The notes: generated by a model from the letters alone, not told the origin. DNA of 50,408 nt from an uncultured Fenollaria sp. (GCF_946221515.1 NZ_CAMJVK010000005.1:1-50408), one strand, 5' to 3'; counted from the stretch's first letter, positions 33,605 through 42,357 are shown. Translations and numbers: made by a program.

Positions 33605-34690
33605 TTAAGCTATCTTTATTGAGTAAATTGTTATGTTCTCATCAGAGACTACAGCGATAAAGCCCCCGCCCACATAAATATTTCTTATATCCTCTTGCAT
33701 ATCCTTCATATAATACTTAGACTTATATGGTATATAGATTTCTCTTTCTGAGTAAACGACGTAATCATTATTATACTTAAGCATGCTCTTAACATTTTGA
33801 TTAAATGTGTGCTCGTTAATGACTTCAGCTTTATTATTAAGCGTCATAAGCTTGTCGTCTGCTAGCAAATAGACTTTTGAGCCATCAACAGCTATGTCCT
33901 TAAGAGTGGTATACTCTTTTTTGAATACAATCGCATCCTCTTGCATATAGTATAGCGCCTTGTTTGTCGCGACTAGCTTCATGTCCTTAAGGTCAGCGAT
34001 AAAAGCAATGACTTCGTCGTTAAACTTGTAATAAAGTTTGTTCTCGCCCTTTCTGTTGATCTCCTTGTACAAAGAGGCCTTGATCTCACTTGAATACGGG
34101 TCGAAGGATGCTATCTGCATAGTCTTGAAGTCCTTGTCAACATTGTATGTGAGTATTGGGTTTAGTGCCTTGTATCTAAAGCGCTCAGTGAAGTCGTCGT
34201 CGTAAGCACGTAGCGTTTCATTAAAGTTGTCACTTAGCCAAGCAGTGTATCTGCCGCCCTTTTCATCTATAAATGAGATTGCTTCGTCATAATTAAAATC
34301 CTTCACGTCCTTTAAGTCATCGTAGCTCAAAATATTGACAATGCCATTGGGCGCATCAGTCGAGTAGATGTACTTGTCCTTAAAAAGCACGTTCGCGCTC
34401 TTCGCTTCAAAGTCCCTTCTCATCAGTTCTTCGTCGCTCATCCCAGTCATAACGAGAGTACCATCTTTATGATAATAGATGTGGCCATCTCTAAAGCAAA
34501 CTCTCATATTCGAAGTCAAATTCCTTGAATAAACTTTATCAAGACTAAGGGTCTTCTCGCTCTTTAGATGAAGCTTAGTCAAAAAGCCGACTACTTTATC
34601 AGGAAAAGCAAAAGTCGCTGCAAGAAATAAAATTAAAACCACAGCTATAGTGATGAGTATTTGTTTGTAAATATTCATTTCCTTAAACAT
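33605..34690 (-). CDS. Membrane-anchored DUF5711-like beta-propeller protein
   Basis: About 361 residues. One membrane helix (about residues 10-28: ILITIAVVLILFLAATFAF) is followed by a long extracytoplasmic region rich in short repeated strands, for example ELMRRDFEAKSANVLFKDKYIYS and DIAVDGSKVYLLADDKLM, which looks like a beta-propeller. This resembles DUF5711, which has no known function. The longest frame starts at 34723 inside mtnA; the ATG at 34690, two bases past the mtnA stop, fits the helix better. It is the last gene of the ispE operon. No catalytic motif was seen. Confidence 0.65.
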   Translation of the reverse strand: MFKEMNIYKQILITIAVVLILFLAATFAFPDKVVGFLTKLHLKSEKTLSLDKVYSRNLTSNMRVCFRDGHIYYHKDGTLVMTGMSDEELMRRDFEAKSANVLFKDKYIYSTDAPNGIVNILSYDDLKDVKDFNYDEAISFIDEKGGRYTAWLSDNFNETLRAYDDDFTERFRYKALNPILTYNVDKDFKTMQIASFDPYSSEIKASLYKEINRKGENKLYYKFNDEVIAFIADLKDMKLVATNKALYYMQEDAIVFKKEYTTLKDIAVDGSKVYLLADDKLMTLNNKAEVINEHTFNQNVKSMLKYNNDYVVYSEREIYIPYKSKYYMKDMQEDIRNIYVGGGFIAVVSDENITIYSIKIA

Positions 34691-34691
34691 T

Positions 34692-35750
34692 TTAATAATA
34701 ATCCACTTCTCCCATATTGCCATATGAAGCTAAATCATATGGTGCAAAGACGCCTCTGTCAGTAACGACTGCCGAAACTAGTTCTGGCGGTGTCACGTCG
34801 AAGGCTGGATAAAATCCCTTAACGCCCTTCATTACATGGCTCTTACCCATAAAGGATGTCGCTTCATGAGGGTCTCTCTTTTCTATACTTATATCGTCAA
34901 TCGATTTACCTAAATCAGGTATGCCCGTTACAAAGTACGGTATACCCATGTATTTTGCGCAAATTGCGAGCTGCAAAGTGCCTACCTTGTTAACAACGTA
35001 GCCTTCCTTAGTGATGCTGTCAGCTGCTGAAGTGAATAAACTAATGTTCTTCTCCTTCATCGTCCACGCGCCCATATTGTCAGTGATGACTGTAACGTCC
35101 TCGCCTTGACTCCTTAGTACTGAAGCTGTTAGTCTCGCCCCTTGTAAGAATGGTCTCGTCTCTGGACAATAAACTTTGATCTTTTTGCCGAGATCTTTCG
35201 CTCTAAGCATCATATAGCCGACTATGGTCTCGCCAAAGCATTGCGTCATGATAGCGCCTTCGTCAGGCATTAGCTTTGCTAAGTTCTTTGCCACCTCGTT
35301 TATGGCTGAGTACCTTCTCTCTAGTGACTCGACTGCTCCTTTGAATATCTCTTCGTATGGAACTAGGTCCTTCTCTATCGCATCCTTAGCAATATCATAG
35401 GCCCTTTGAGTTACTTGCATCATCCTAAAAGATGTTGTTTCTCTAGCATTGGCAAGGGCTAGCTTTGCTTCGTTCATATGCTTAATGAATTTACCTTCCG
35501 TAAAGTCTTTTGCTTCGTATGCAGCGAGTGCCATACCCATAAAAGCAGCTGTATATGGACCAGCGCTTTGAGTAACCATGTTCTTAATGGCGTCTCTTAC
35601 CTCTTTATAGTTAGAGCAAATTTCGTAGCGCGTTTCAATCGGGTAGACTCTTCTATCAAGTATCTTAACCTTGCCGTCTTCAAACCAAGCGACATTCTCG
35701 TACTTTAGCATGAAGCCGAGGTCCTTGTCCATCCTATCTTTATTGTCCAT
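34692..35750 (-). CDS. mtnA: MtnA-like sugar-phosphate isomerase (methylthioribose-1-phosphate isomerase family)
   Basis: A 352-residue member of the eIF2B-like/MtnA family, which turns 5-methylthioribose-1-phosphate (or 5-deoxyribose-1-phosphate) into the ribulose form. The C-terminal domain has the phosphate-site motif ETRPFLQGARLTA and VITDNMGAW, with the catalytic Asp. The catalytic Cys is in MTQCFGE, where typical MtnA has THCN. The N-terminal nucleotide-like loop reads SAGPYTAAF instead of GAPAIG, so it is a divergent member. It overlaps the aldolase gene by 11 bp, as in the DHAP shunt. No mtnK or mtnP gene is in this window. Confidence 0.78.
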   Translation of the reverse strand: MDNKDRMDKDLGFMLKYENVAWFEDGKVKILDRRVYPIETRYEICSNYKEVRDAIKNMVTQSAGPYTAAFMGMALAAYEAKDFTEGKFIKHMNEAKLALANARETTSFRMMQVTQRAYDIAKDAIEKDLVPYEEIFKGAVESLERRYSAINEVAKNLAKLMPDEGAIMTQCFGETIVGYMMLRAKDLGKKIKVYCPETRPFLQGARLTASVLRSQGEDVTVITDNMGAWTMKEKNISLFTSAADSITKEGYVVNKVGTLQLAICAKYMGIPYFVTGIPDLGKSIDDISIEKRDPHEATSFMGKSHVMKGVKGFYPAFDVTPPELVSAVVTDRGVFAPYDLASYGNMGEVDYY

Positions 35751-36378
35751 AGGACTTCATCCTTTCAATAACTGCATCTATATCTTTTTTGCTTAATACG
35801 TGAACATCGTCTTCGAAACGCACTATGTGATACATCTTCGCGATGTATTCTATGGTTCTAGCATTGGAGTAGGCTTCTCTAAGGTCCTTGCCTAGTGCTA
35901 AAACGCCGTGATTAGCAAGTAAACAGCCCTTTCTATCGGCAAGTGCTTTAAGAGCCGCCTCAGCTAGCTCTTGTGTGCCGAATGTAGCGTACTCAGCGCA
36001 TTTTATATCCTCGCCGCCAAGGTCAGCCATGATGTAGTGAAGCGCTCCAAGCGGCTTACGTAGTGTACTGTAGCTAGTTGCATATATCGAGTGCGTATGA
36101 ACTATGCTTCTTATCTCAGGTCTGTTCTTATAAACAAGGGCGTGTAAAAATGATTCTGTCGATGGCTTGTTCTTGCCCTCAAGTATATTTAGATCTAGGT
36201 CCATAACAACAAGGTCATCAAAGTTCATGTGATCGTATGGAATGCCCGATGGTGTGATAACCATCGCCTTTTCATCTGGGTCGTATATACTTAGATTGCC
36301 AGCTGTGCCAACGCTTAGCTCATCTATAATCATCTTCTTAGCATATTCAATAAGTAATTTTTTATCTTGTATAAACAT
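35740..36378 (-). CDS. Class II aldolase, L-fuculose-phosphate type
   Basis: A 212-residue zinc aldolase that cleaves a ketose-1-phosphate to dihydroxyacetone phosphate and an aldehyde. Zinc ligands are seen in HTHSIYA and LLANHGVLALG, and the catalytic Glu in KPSTES. With the overlapping mtnA-like gene this is the pair found in the DHAP shunt, which clears 5-methylthioribose or 5-deoxyribose. A role in fucose or rhamnose breakdown is less likely, since no such genes are nearby. It starts right after ricT. Confidence 0.88.
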   Translation of the reverse strand: MFIQDKKLLIEYAKKMIIDELSVGTAGNLSIYDPDEKAMVITPSGIPYDHMNFDDLVVMDLDLNILEGKNKPSTESFLHALVYKNRPEIRSIVHTHSIYATSYSTLRKPLGALHYIMADLGGEDIKCAEYATFGTQELAEAALKALADRKGCLLANHGVLALGKDLREAYSNARTIEYIAKMYHIVRFEDDVHVLSKKDIDAVIERMKSYGQ

Positions 36379-37269
36379 CTAGTCACCTTCTATATTTTTA
36401 ATATCTTCATTATCATCGTCTGTATATGATTCTTGTACATAATTTCTATCGATTTTGCCTGTGTCCTTAACTTCATCAGCAAAAGTCAATATAACTTTAC
36501 CAACGTTGTCGCCTTCCTTTAGCTCGACCTTTAAGGATTGCTTAAGAATGTATCTGTCGATGACAACGCCCTTGCCTTGCTCAGTGATAATTATTGCGCC
36601 TATCCTTGGCATCTTATCAACTAATTCATTATATTGATCCGCCTCATAGTTTAAGCAGCACATAAGTCTACCACAAAGGCCAGATAGCTTGCTTCCATTA
36701 AGCGTTAGGTCTTGGTTCTTCGCAAGACTTATGCTTATAGGTGAGAAGTCACCCAAGAATGACGAGCAGCAAGTCTTTCTGCCGCACTTACCAACTGACG
36801 GTATGCACTTTGCTTCGTCTCTAACGCCAACTTGTCTAAGCTCGATACGCATTCTAAATATTCTTGCAAGGTCCTTAACTAGCTCTCTAAAGTCAACACG
36901 GCCCTCAGCTGTAAAGAAAAAGATAACTTTGTTTAAATCAAGAGTGAAGTCAACGTCAAGTAAGTTCATTCCAAGACCATATTCTTCATTCTTTTGAACA
37001 AATATCTCTCTCGCTTCAGCCTTTCTCTTATCATTGTCAAGCTTTTGAGCAATATCCCTCTCAGTCGCCTTTCTGATGATTGGCTTAAGAGGTATGCCAA
37101 ATTCATCTAGGTCTATCTCCTTGTTTGCGATGACAACATCACCTAGCTCAAGACCTCTAACAGTCTCAACTACGACCTTGTCATCAGTAGTAAATTCTTG
37201 CTCCATAGGGTCGAAGTAAAATATCTTTCCTATGGGCTTAAATCTTACGCCTATTATTTTTTTATTCAT
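36379..37269 (-). CDS. ricT: RicT (YaaT, PSP1 family)
   Basis: A 296-residue PSP1-domain protein. In B. subtilis RicT joins RicA and RicF in a complex with 4Fe-4S clusters that directs RNase Y cleavage and affects sporulation and competence. The cysteine pairs are visible as GKCGRKTCCSSF and LCGRLMCCLNYE. The C-terminal tail is acidic. It lies between holB and the aldolase gene; the neighbours holB, darA and tmk are its usual neighbours in Firmicutes. Confidence 0.93.
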   Translation of the reverse strand: MNKKIIGVRFKPIGKIFYFDPMEQEFTTDDKVVVETVRGLELGDVVIANKEIDLDEFGIPLKPIIRKATERDIAQKLDNDKRKAEAREIFVQKNEEYGLGMNLLDVDFTLDLNKVIFFFTAEGRVDFRELVKDLARIFRMRIELRQVGVRDEAKCIPSVGKCGRKTCCSSFLGDFSPISISLAKNQDLTLNGSKLSGLCGRLMCCLNYEADQYNELVDKMPRIGAIIITEQGKGVVIDRYILKQSLKVELKEGDNVGKVILTFADEVKDTGKIDRNYVQESYTDDDNEDIKNIEGD

Positions 37270-37273
37270 TTAA

Positions 37274-38191
37274 TCACCTATCAAATTTTTCTATCATATT
37301 TAAAACTAAAGTCTCAAGATGCAGTCTAAAATTGCCGCTGTTACCCAAGTATCTTTTAGTCTCTTCTATCATGTCAATACTATCTACCAAGTCATATAGA
37401 GCAAGCCCTTTAAGACTTTTAATCTCGTCTTTGTAGTCAAGATTAATTATCCTTTCTTCGCTCGAAGCTATATCCTTGATAAAAATTTCAAAGTATGTAA
37501 GTATTTTTTCAATATCATCTTTGTTCTCTTCTAAAAACGCAAGGTCCTTGATGCTCTCATAACGCTTTGCCTTTAATACGTTTATGGCTGCAGCTATGCC
37601 CCTCTTTCTAAGCTGCATCTGGTTTTCATCTTCAATAAAGGATTTAAGCGCACTTATATCGCCCATGGCAATGGATGCGTAGAGCTCTTTATTATCAAGC
37701 TTCGGATAATTTTCATTGATATAATCCATAAGCTCATTTTTACTAAGAGGCATTACTCTAATAACTTTACTTCTTGAGATGATGGTATCAAGTATCATGT
37801 TAAGGCTCTTAGTAACTAAGATGACTACAACATAACTTGGCGCCTCCTCAAGCGTTTTTAATAAAACATTTTGGCTCTCGACTTGAATGTCTTCTGCGCC
37901 CAGAAGCATATAGACCTTTCGATCTAGCTCGAAGGGCCTTATGTAAACATCCTTTGCTATGCTTTGAGCGTCTTCTTTCCTGATCTTATCACTCTTACCA
38001 AACAAAGCAAAGTCTGCTTTTTTCTCAGGAATTTTTGACTTAAGAAGAAGCCCTGCAAATTCCATCGCAAGGCTTTCTAGATAATCACTGTCTTTGCCTT
38101 CAAAAATATAGGACGATACAATTTTATTATTATTGATATCGTTATAAAGTATTTTTTTTACTTCATCATTCCCAAATATTTTCTCAAACAC
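37274..38191 (-). CDS. holB: DNA polymerase III delta-prime subunit
   Basis: A 305-residue clamp-loader subunit. Visible family features are NDEVKKILYNDI at the start, and IQVESQNVLLKTLEEAPSYVVVILVT, then SRSKVIRVMPL, in the ATPase-like domain. There is no Walker A motif, and the zinc-binding cysteines of E. coli delta-prime are missing; both are known in Firmicute forms. It follows darA by 10 bp and precedes ricT, the expected order tmk-darA-holB-ricT. Confidence 0.92.
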   Translation of the reverse strand: MFEKIFGNDEVKKILYNDINNNKIVSSYIFEGKDSDYLESLAMEFAGLLLKSKIPEKKADFALFGKSDKIRKEDAQSIAKDVYIRPFELDRKVYMLLGAEDIQVESQNVLLKTLEEAPSYVVVILVTKSLNMILDTIISRSKVIRVMPLSKNELMDYINENYPKLDNKELYASIAMGDISALKSFIEDENQMQLRKRGIAAAINVLKAKRYESIKDLAFLEENKDDIEKILTYFEIFIKDIASSEERIINLDYKDEIKSLKGLALYDLVDSIDMIEETKRYLGNSGNFRLHLETLVLNMIEKFDR

Positions 38192-38201
38192 AAATTTACT
38201 C

Positions 38202-38528
38202 CTAAACTCTTAAAAATTCTTCTACGTTTAATACAAATAATGTTGCTCCACCAACTTTTACTTCAAGTGGATATGGAACAAAAGTATCTCCAGGCATAGT
38301 TACAGTAAGTAAAGATGTAGTTATCTCTCTTGTCTTGCAATTATGATCAACAAGTTCCTTAACTTCATTTACTTTATCATCTTCAACACCTATAAGTAAT
38401 GTAGTGTTGCCAGATTTTAAAAAGCCGCCTGTTGAAGAAAGCTTTGTTACTCTATACTTTTTTTCTGTAATAGCATCCATTAGTGCATTAACATCTTGAT
38501 CTTGAACGATTGCTACAATTAGTTTCAT
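38202..38528 (-). CDS. darA: Cyclic-di-AMP receptor DarA (PstA)
   Basis: A 108-residue PII-like protein that binds c-di-AMP as a trimer. The start MKLIVAIVQDQD, the conserved TKLSSTGGFLKSGNTTLLIGVED loop spread over 28-50 and the C-terminal GGATLFVLNVEEF are family hallmarks. It is one base downstream of tmk. What DarA controls is still unclear in most species; potassium and osmolyte balance are affected in several Firmicutes. No c-di-AMP synthase is in this window. Confidence 0.95.
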   Translation of the reverse strand: MKLIVAIVQDQDVNALMDAITEKKYRVTKLSSTGGFLKSGNTTLLIGVEDDKVNEVKELVDHNCKTREITTSLLTVTMPGDTFVPYPLEVKVGGATLFVLNVEEFLRV

Positions 38529-38529
38529 A

Positions 38530-39156
38530 CTAACACTCCTTCATTAATTTTTTTACTTCCTCTAAGGCTTCGTGAGCAAGGCTCGCTCTGTCCTTAGTAC
38601 CATCCAATTTAATTAGCTTCATCTGTTTTTCTTCATAAAGCTTTAAGTATGCTAGGTGAACCCTCTCTTGAAAGTCCTCTCCCAAAGACTCTATCCTGTC
38701 AAGCTCACCAAGCTTTTTAAGTCTTTCATAAGATTCTTTCGCATCCAAATCCATAAGTATAGTAAGGTCGGGTCTAAAGCCATCTAAGAAGAAATCATTT
38801 ATCTTCATGACCTCATCTACACCAAGCCCTCTGACTACGCCTTGATAAGCAAGTGACGATAGTAAGAATCTATCTAGTATGACAGAAGTGCCTTTAGCCA
38901 CATTTGGCTTAATCACCTTGTCATACAGCTCGGATCTCGATGCAGCGAAGAGAAGCGCCTCTGTGTGATAATCCATATCCTTATTAGCTTTGTCGGCTAA
39001 GATATCTCTTATCTTCTCGCCAATATCAGTCGATCCTGGCTCTCTCGCATTTATATAATCAAGGCCCATCTCATCGAAGTAGCCTGTGATTGCGTCTATT
39101 ACAGTGCTCTTGCCGGTTCCGTCTTGGCCCTCAAGAGCTATTACAAGTCCCTTCAT
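38530..39156 (-). CDS. tmk: Thymidylate kinase
   Basis: A 208-residue kinase that turns dTMP into dTDP. It has a P-loop (EGQDGTGKST), the DR motif (LDRFLLSSLAYQG) and a short LID. It is immediately downstream of the decarboxylase-family gene (start and stop share one base). Length and neighbours are standard. Confidence 0.95.
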   Translation of the reverse strand: MKGLVIALEGQDGTGKSTVIDAITGYFDEMGLDYINAREPGSTDIGEKIRDILADKANKDMDYHTEALLFAASRSELYDKVIKPNVAKGTSVILDRFLLSSLAYQGVVRGLGVDEVMKINDFFLDGFRPDLTILMDLDAKESYERLKKLGELDRIESLGEDFQERVHLAYLKLYEEKQMKLIKLDGTKDRASLAHEALEEVKKLMKEC

Positions 39157-40568
39157 TAGTCAACTACAACCAATGAGTCTTGGTCATCGCCAAGTAGACC
39201 AACTATGTTTAAGTCTGACTCCTTAAGGAATTGTATGTGATCAAGTATCTCTTCAGTAATCTCTTCGCCTGGCACTAGTAGAGGTACTCCAGGTGGATAA
39301 GGAATTATTGGTGAAGTAACTATCTCTCCAAGTGAGTCCTTTAAGTTAATTATCTTCTTTGATGAGTAATATGCATCCGCTGGTCTGATTATGATCTTCG
39401 GATCAGGCATATTAACCTTTATATGTTTAACTTCTTCGTAAGATAAATTCTTAGATAAGTCTCTGATCGCTTCAAGAAGTTTTTCATAGTCTTCATCCTC
39501 ATTCATTAGCGTTGCAAATATTAGAGCGTAGTAGTAGTCACTCATCTCAAGCCTAATATTGTGTCTTTCATAAAGCTCTTTTCTAAGCCTTGAGCCCTTA
39601 ACCCCTTCAAGCTTGAATAATATCTTAGTGTTATCCTTTGATTTGATAGTTTTATCAAATTCATCGCCTTCAAAAACTTCAACTCTGTCAATCTTTTTAA
39701 GCTCTTCAATAAATTCCAAACACTTAGTTACATTGTGATGAAGTTTTTCTCTGCCTTCGCCGTCCATATACGCACAAGCTGTTTCATTCGATAGCGTAAA
39801 TAGATAAGATGGCGATGTAGTTGTATATAGTTGGAATCTATCTTTTAGCTTATTGATATCTATCCTTTCAGAGCCAACATGTATCATCGATGTTTGTGTA
39901 AATCCAGTTAGCGTCTTATGAGTTGAGTGAATAACGATGTCCGCGCCGCATTCAAGAGCCGACTTAGGTAGTCTGTCATCGAACTTCATATGAGGTCCGT
40001 GAGCCTCGTCAACCATGAGTATCTTACCATAGTTGTGGCAGATCTCAGCTATCCTTTCAAGGTCTGAAGCGATGCCGTAATAGTTAGTGTGAGTTACTAT
40101 AACAGCCTTTACCTCAGGATTGTCAAGTATTAAGTCCTCAATCTCATCTGGATCAACACCAGTTAATACGTGATAGTCGTCGTTATACTTTGGATATACA
40201 TAAACAGGATTTAGTCTATTTAGTATCAAAGCATTATATACTGATTTATGACAGTTTCTTTGAACAATAACAGTATCGCCCGGCTTAGTAATAGTCGCTA
40301 TAGCGATGTATATACTTCCAGTAGAACCGTTAACAGCGTAAAAAGTGTTCATTGCGCCAAATACTTTAGCAGCTTCCTTCTCGCTCTCAAGAATGACCCC
40401 TCTTGGTTCAAGCAGGTTGTCCATACCATAAGTTTCTGTCGTGTCAATAGCTGGGATGTAGTCGCCCCAGTTGAAAAGCGTGTTCTTTCCCTTATGACCA
40501 GGCATGTGGAAAGATACAGAATTTTCGTCTTTTAATTTTGATAGTGCTTCAAAAACAGGTCTTTTCAT
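39156..40568 (-). CDS. Orn/Lys/Arg decarboxylase family protein (YaaO-like)
   Basis: A 470-residue PLP enzyme of the aspartate-aminotransferase fold, short form without the N-terminal wing domain. The N-terminus has VSFHMPGHKGK, the PLP site includes VDEAHGPH and the Schiff-base lysine in HSTHKTLTGFTQ. Family members decarboxylate lysine, ornithine or arginine to make polyamines. In many Firmicutes it stands next to tmk, as here. The substrate cannot be read from sequence. Confidence 0.9.
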   Translation of the reverse strand: MKRPVFEALSKLKDENSVSFHMPGHKGKNTLFNWGDYIPAIDTTETYGMDNLLEPRGVILESEKEAAKVFGAMNTFYAVNGSTGSIYIAIATITKPGDTVIVQRNCHKSVYNALILNRLNPVYVYPKYNDDYHVLTGVDPDEIEDLILDNPEVKAVIVTHTNYYGIASDLERIAEICHNYGKILMVDEAHGPHMKFDDRLPKSALECGADIVIHSTHKTLTGFTQTSMIHVGSERIDINKLKDRFQLYTTTSPSYLFTLSNETACAYMDGEGREKLHHNVTKCLEFIEELKKIDRVEVFEGDEFDKTIKSKDNTKILFKLEGVKGSRLRKELYERHNIRLEMSDYYYALIFATLMNEDEDYEKLLEAIRDLSKNLSYEEVKHIKVNMPDPKIIIRPADAYYSSKKIINLKDSLGEIVTSPIIPYPPGVPLLVPGEEITEEILDHIQFLKESDLNIVGLLGDDQDSLVVVD

Positions 40569-40579
40569 TAAAAACTCCT

Positions 40580-41257
40580 TTATACTCTATATATTTCAGT
40601 TTTTTTGCGAATGGTTCTGTACCACGAATATATCATAATTAGTATAAGTACTAAACTTAATACATAAAATATGTTCTTTACCCTAACAGACTTTAGAAGA
40701 TTGCCAAGACTGTAGAATAGTCCCGCTAAAAAGAATATTAAGGACGCCCTCTGTATAGAGATATTTCTTCGTCTGACGGCATTTCTAAATACACTCATAA
40801 AGATTAGTACCGTTAGTACGAGCGTGACTATGGTCCTAAAGACTTCCATAAATCTACTGATTCTGTCTTGGAACCAGCCATTTTGTGGTAGTAGCGTTAA
40901 TATTAATAGTATCGCCACAAGTAAATATATTATGCTCGACGCCTCAGGCATTCTTCTCTTGCGAAGCGATTTAGCCGCTAGATAATAAAATATTATCAGT
41001 AGTATTGGCACCATAAGTGAACTTATAAACAAAGAGATGTTTGTAAGCCTTATTATCTTTTCATCATCATTTAAGAACAAAGCATAAGTCCTGATGCCTA
41101 AGAAGGCAGTGACGAAGATCACATAAGTCTTTGTGAATATGCTTTGCAGCTTAAAATCCTTATCAGCATAATTATACTTGTTGATAAAGTTATCCATAAC
41201 GATGATTATTAATATGTATAAAAATGTAAATATTGGTTCTAATATCTTTTGTAACAA
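40580..41257 (-). CDS. Uncharacterised seven-helix membrane protein
   Basis: A 225-residue membrane protein of no recognised family. Seven hydrophobic stretches are visible at about 7-24, 44-62, 73-95, 107-123, 137-155, 170-187 and 193-211. Charged loops between them include a cluster of basic residues (SLRKRRMPE and NAVRRRNIS). No signature motif was seen. It lies between ispE and the decarboxylase-family gene with 9-11 bp gaps, so it is part of the operon. It could be a lipid- or envelope-related protein, which is only a guess from ispE. Confidence 0.7.
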   Translation of the reverse strand: MLQKILEPIFTFLYILIIIVMDNFINKYNYADKDFKLQSIFTKTYVIFVTAFLGIRTYALFLNDDEKIIRLTNISLFISSLMVPILLIIFYYLAAKSLRKRRMPEASSIIYLLVAILLILTLLPQNGWFQDRISRFMEVFRTIVTLVLTVLIFMSVFRNAVRRRNISIQRASLIFFLAGLFYSLGNLLKSVRVKNIFYVLSLVLILIMIYSWYRTIRKKTEIYRV

Positions 41258-41266
41258 AAAATCACC

Positions 41267-42076
41267 TCATATCAATTGAGTTTTGATCACAAATTGGTAG
41301 CGGTTTTTCATATGCTTATAAGCCTTATCAAGCTTTTCCTCGTCATCATATAGACTAAAGATGCTCGAGCCAGAGCCGCTCATCATAGTCTTGAAGCCGC
41401 CTAAAGCCTTCATCTCGTCGTAGAGCTCTTTAACAGCTATGTAATTAGCAAAGACAAAGTCTTGCATATTGTTTCTAAACTTTGTAAAGTCATCCTTCTT
41501 TATAAGCTCTTCAATCTCTTTAGTACTTAGGTGCTCACCGCTAAAGTCCAGGCCCTCATAAACTTCTTTTGAGCTAATATTGATGCCGGGATTGACTAAG
41601 AGCACGTGATGCTTCTTAAGTCCTTCTACTTCTTTAATTTTTTCGCCTCTAGCTGTGCATATGGAAGCCGACTTAGAAGTAAAAAAGTTACAGTCACTAC
41701 CAAGTTTTAAAAGGATATCAAAATATTCTTCCTTTGTCAAGGACAAATCATAAAGCTCATCAAGCGCCTTAAGTGTTTCGTAAGCGTTTGAGCTGCCACC
41801 AGCAAGGCCAGCGCCCATAGGTATGTTCTTCTTAAGCTCTATACTTAGCCCCTGTATATCTCTTATCTCTCTTACAAAATCATATGCCTTCTTCATGATA
41901 TTATCTTTTATATCAGTATCCGTGCTAATGGTGAAGCCACTCGCCTTATTAAAGACTAGCTCATCATAAAGATTTATTTTAGACATAAGAGTAATGATAT
42001 CGTGAAAGCCATCGTTCCTTTTAGAAACGACTTCAAGATGCAAATTAATTTTCGCATAAGATTTTGTTTTTATCAT
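41267..42076 (-). CDS. ispE: 4-diphosphocytidyl-2-C-methyl-D-erythritol kinase
   Basis: A GHMP kinase of the MEP pathway for isoprenoids. It begins IKTKSYAKINLHLEV, with the ATP motif PMGAGLAGGSSNAYE and the last motif MSGSGSSIF. The frame is open up to 42130, but the promoter lies inside that extension, so the ATG at 42076 (269 residues) is chosen; GGAGGAG stands 12 bases before it. First gene of a long operon that continues to the DUF5711-like gene. Confidence 0.95.
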   Translation of the reverse strand: MIKTKSYAKINLHLEVVSKRNDGFHDIITLMSKINLYDELVFNKASGFTISTDTDIKDNIMKKAYDFVREIRDIQGLSIELKKNIPMGAGLAGGSSNAYETLKALDELYDLSLTKEEYFDILLKLGSDCNFFTSKSASICTARGEKIKEVEGLKKHHVLLVNPGINISSKEVYEGLDFSGEHLSTKEIEELIKKDDFTKFRNNMQDFVFANYIAVKELYDEMKALGGFKTMMSGSGSSIFSLYDDEEKLDKAYKHMKNRYQFVIKTQLI

Positions 42077-42107
42077 GACCTTCACATACTCCTCCACTGT
42101 TAATTTA

Positions 42108-42136
42108 ATTATAACACATTTTAAATTCAATGTATA
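42108..42136 (-). promoter_or_regulatory. Promoter of the ispE-holB-mtnA operon
   Basis: Minus-strand TATACA (42131-42136) and TATAAT (42108-42113), spaced by 17 bp, with an extended -10 TG. The weak -35 box is offset by the extended -10. The 18-bp repeat array starts about 40 bp upstream. Confidence 0.6.
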
Positions 42137-42174
42137 GTTTTATTTTTTATATGATTTGCGCGTGGCAATATAAG

Positions 42175-42264
42175 CGCACGTCATATGGTATCCGCCCGTC
42201 ATACATCATCTGCTCGTCATATGCCATACGCCCGTCATACATCATTCGCCCGTCATGATTCAAT
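42175..42264. repeat. Five tandem copies of an 18-bp repeat upstream of the ispE promoter
   Basis: Five units with an exact 18-bp period begin at 42175, 42193, 42211, 42229 and 42247. Core: CGCCCGTCAT followed by ACATCAT or ATGCCAT variants; units 2 and 4 are nearly identical, and unit 5 matches only over its first 10 bases. The array is far richer in G/C than its surroundings. The plus frame is open for four and a half units (R-P-S-Y-I-I like), but no start codon or ribosome-binding site belongs to it. Bases 42131-42357 hold this array, a TTTGC-type motif at 42155 and the veg terminator, but no gene. Confidence 0.9.
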
Positions 42265-42323
42265 CACTTTTTCAAACGAAGTGGCCCAGCCATCATCCCC
42301 GCTAAAAAAAACGAAAAAAGGCA

Positions 42324-42350
42324 AAAAAAGTCCTCACATCACTGTGAGGA
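42324..42350 (-). terminator. Terminator of veg
   Basis: An 8-bp stem (TCCTCACA with TGTGAGGA), 4-base loop, then seven Ts on the minus strand. It lies just after the veg stop codon. More A-runs follow at 42303-42322. Confidence 0.9.
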
Positions 42351-42357
42351 AAATTTT

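Noticed and set aside
42175..42264. CRISPR array
   Set aside because: The 18-bp units follow each other with no spacers, and no cas gene is near.
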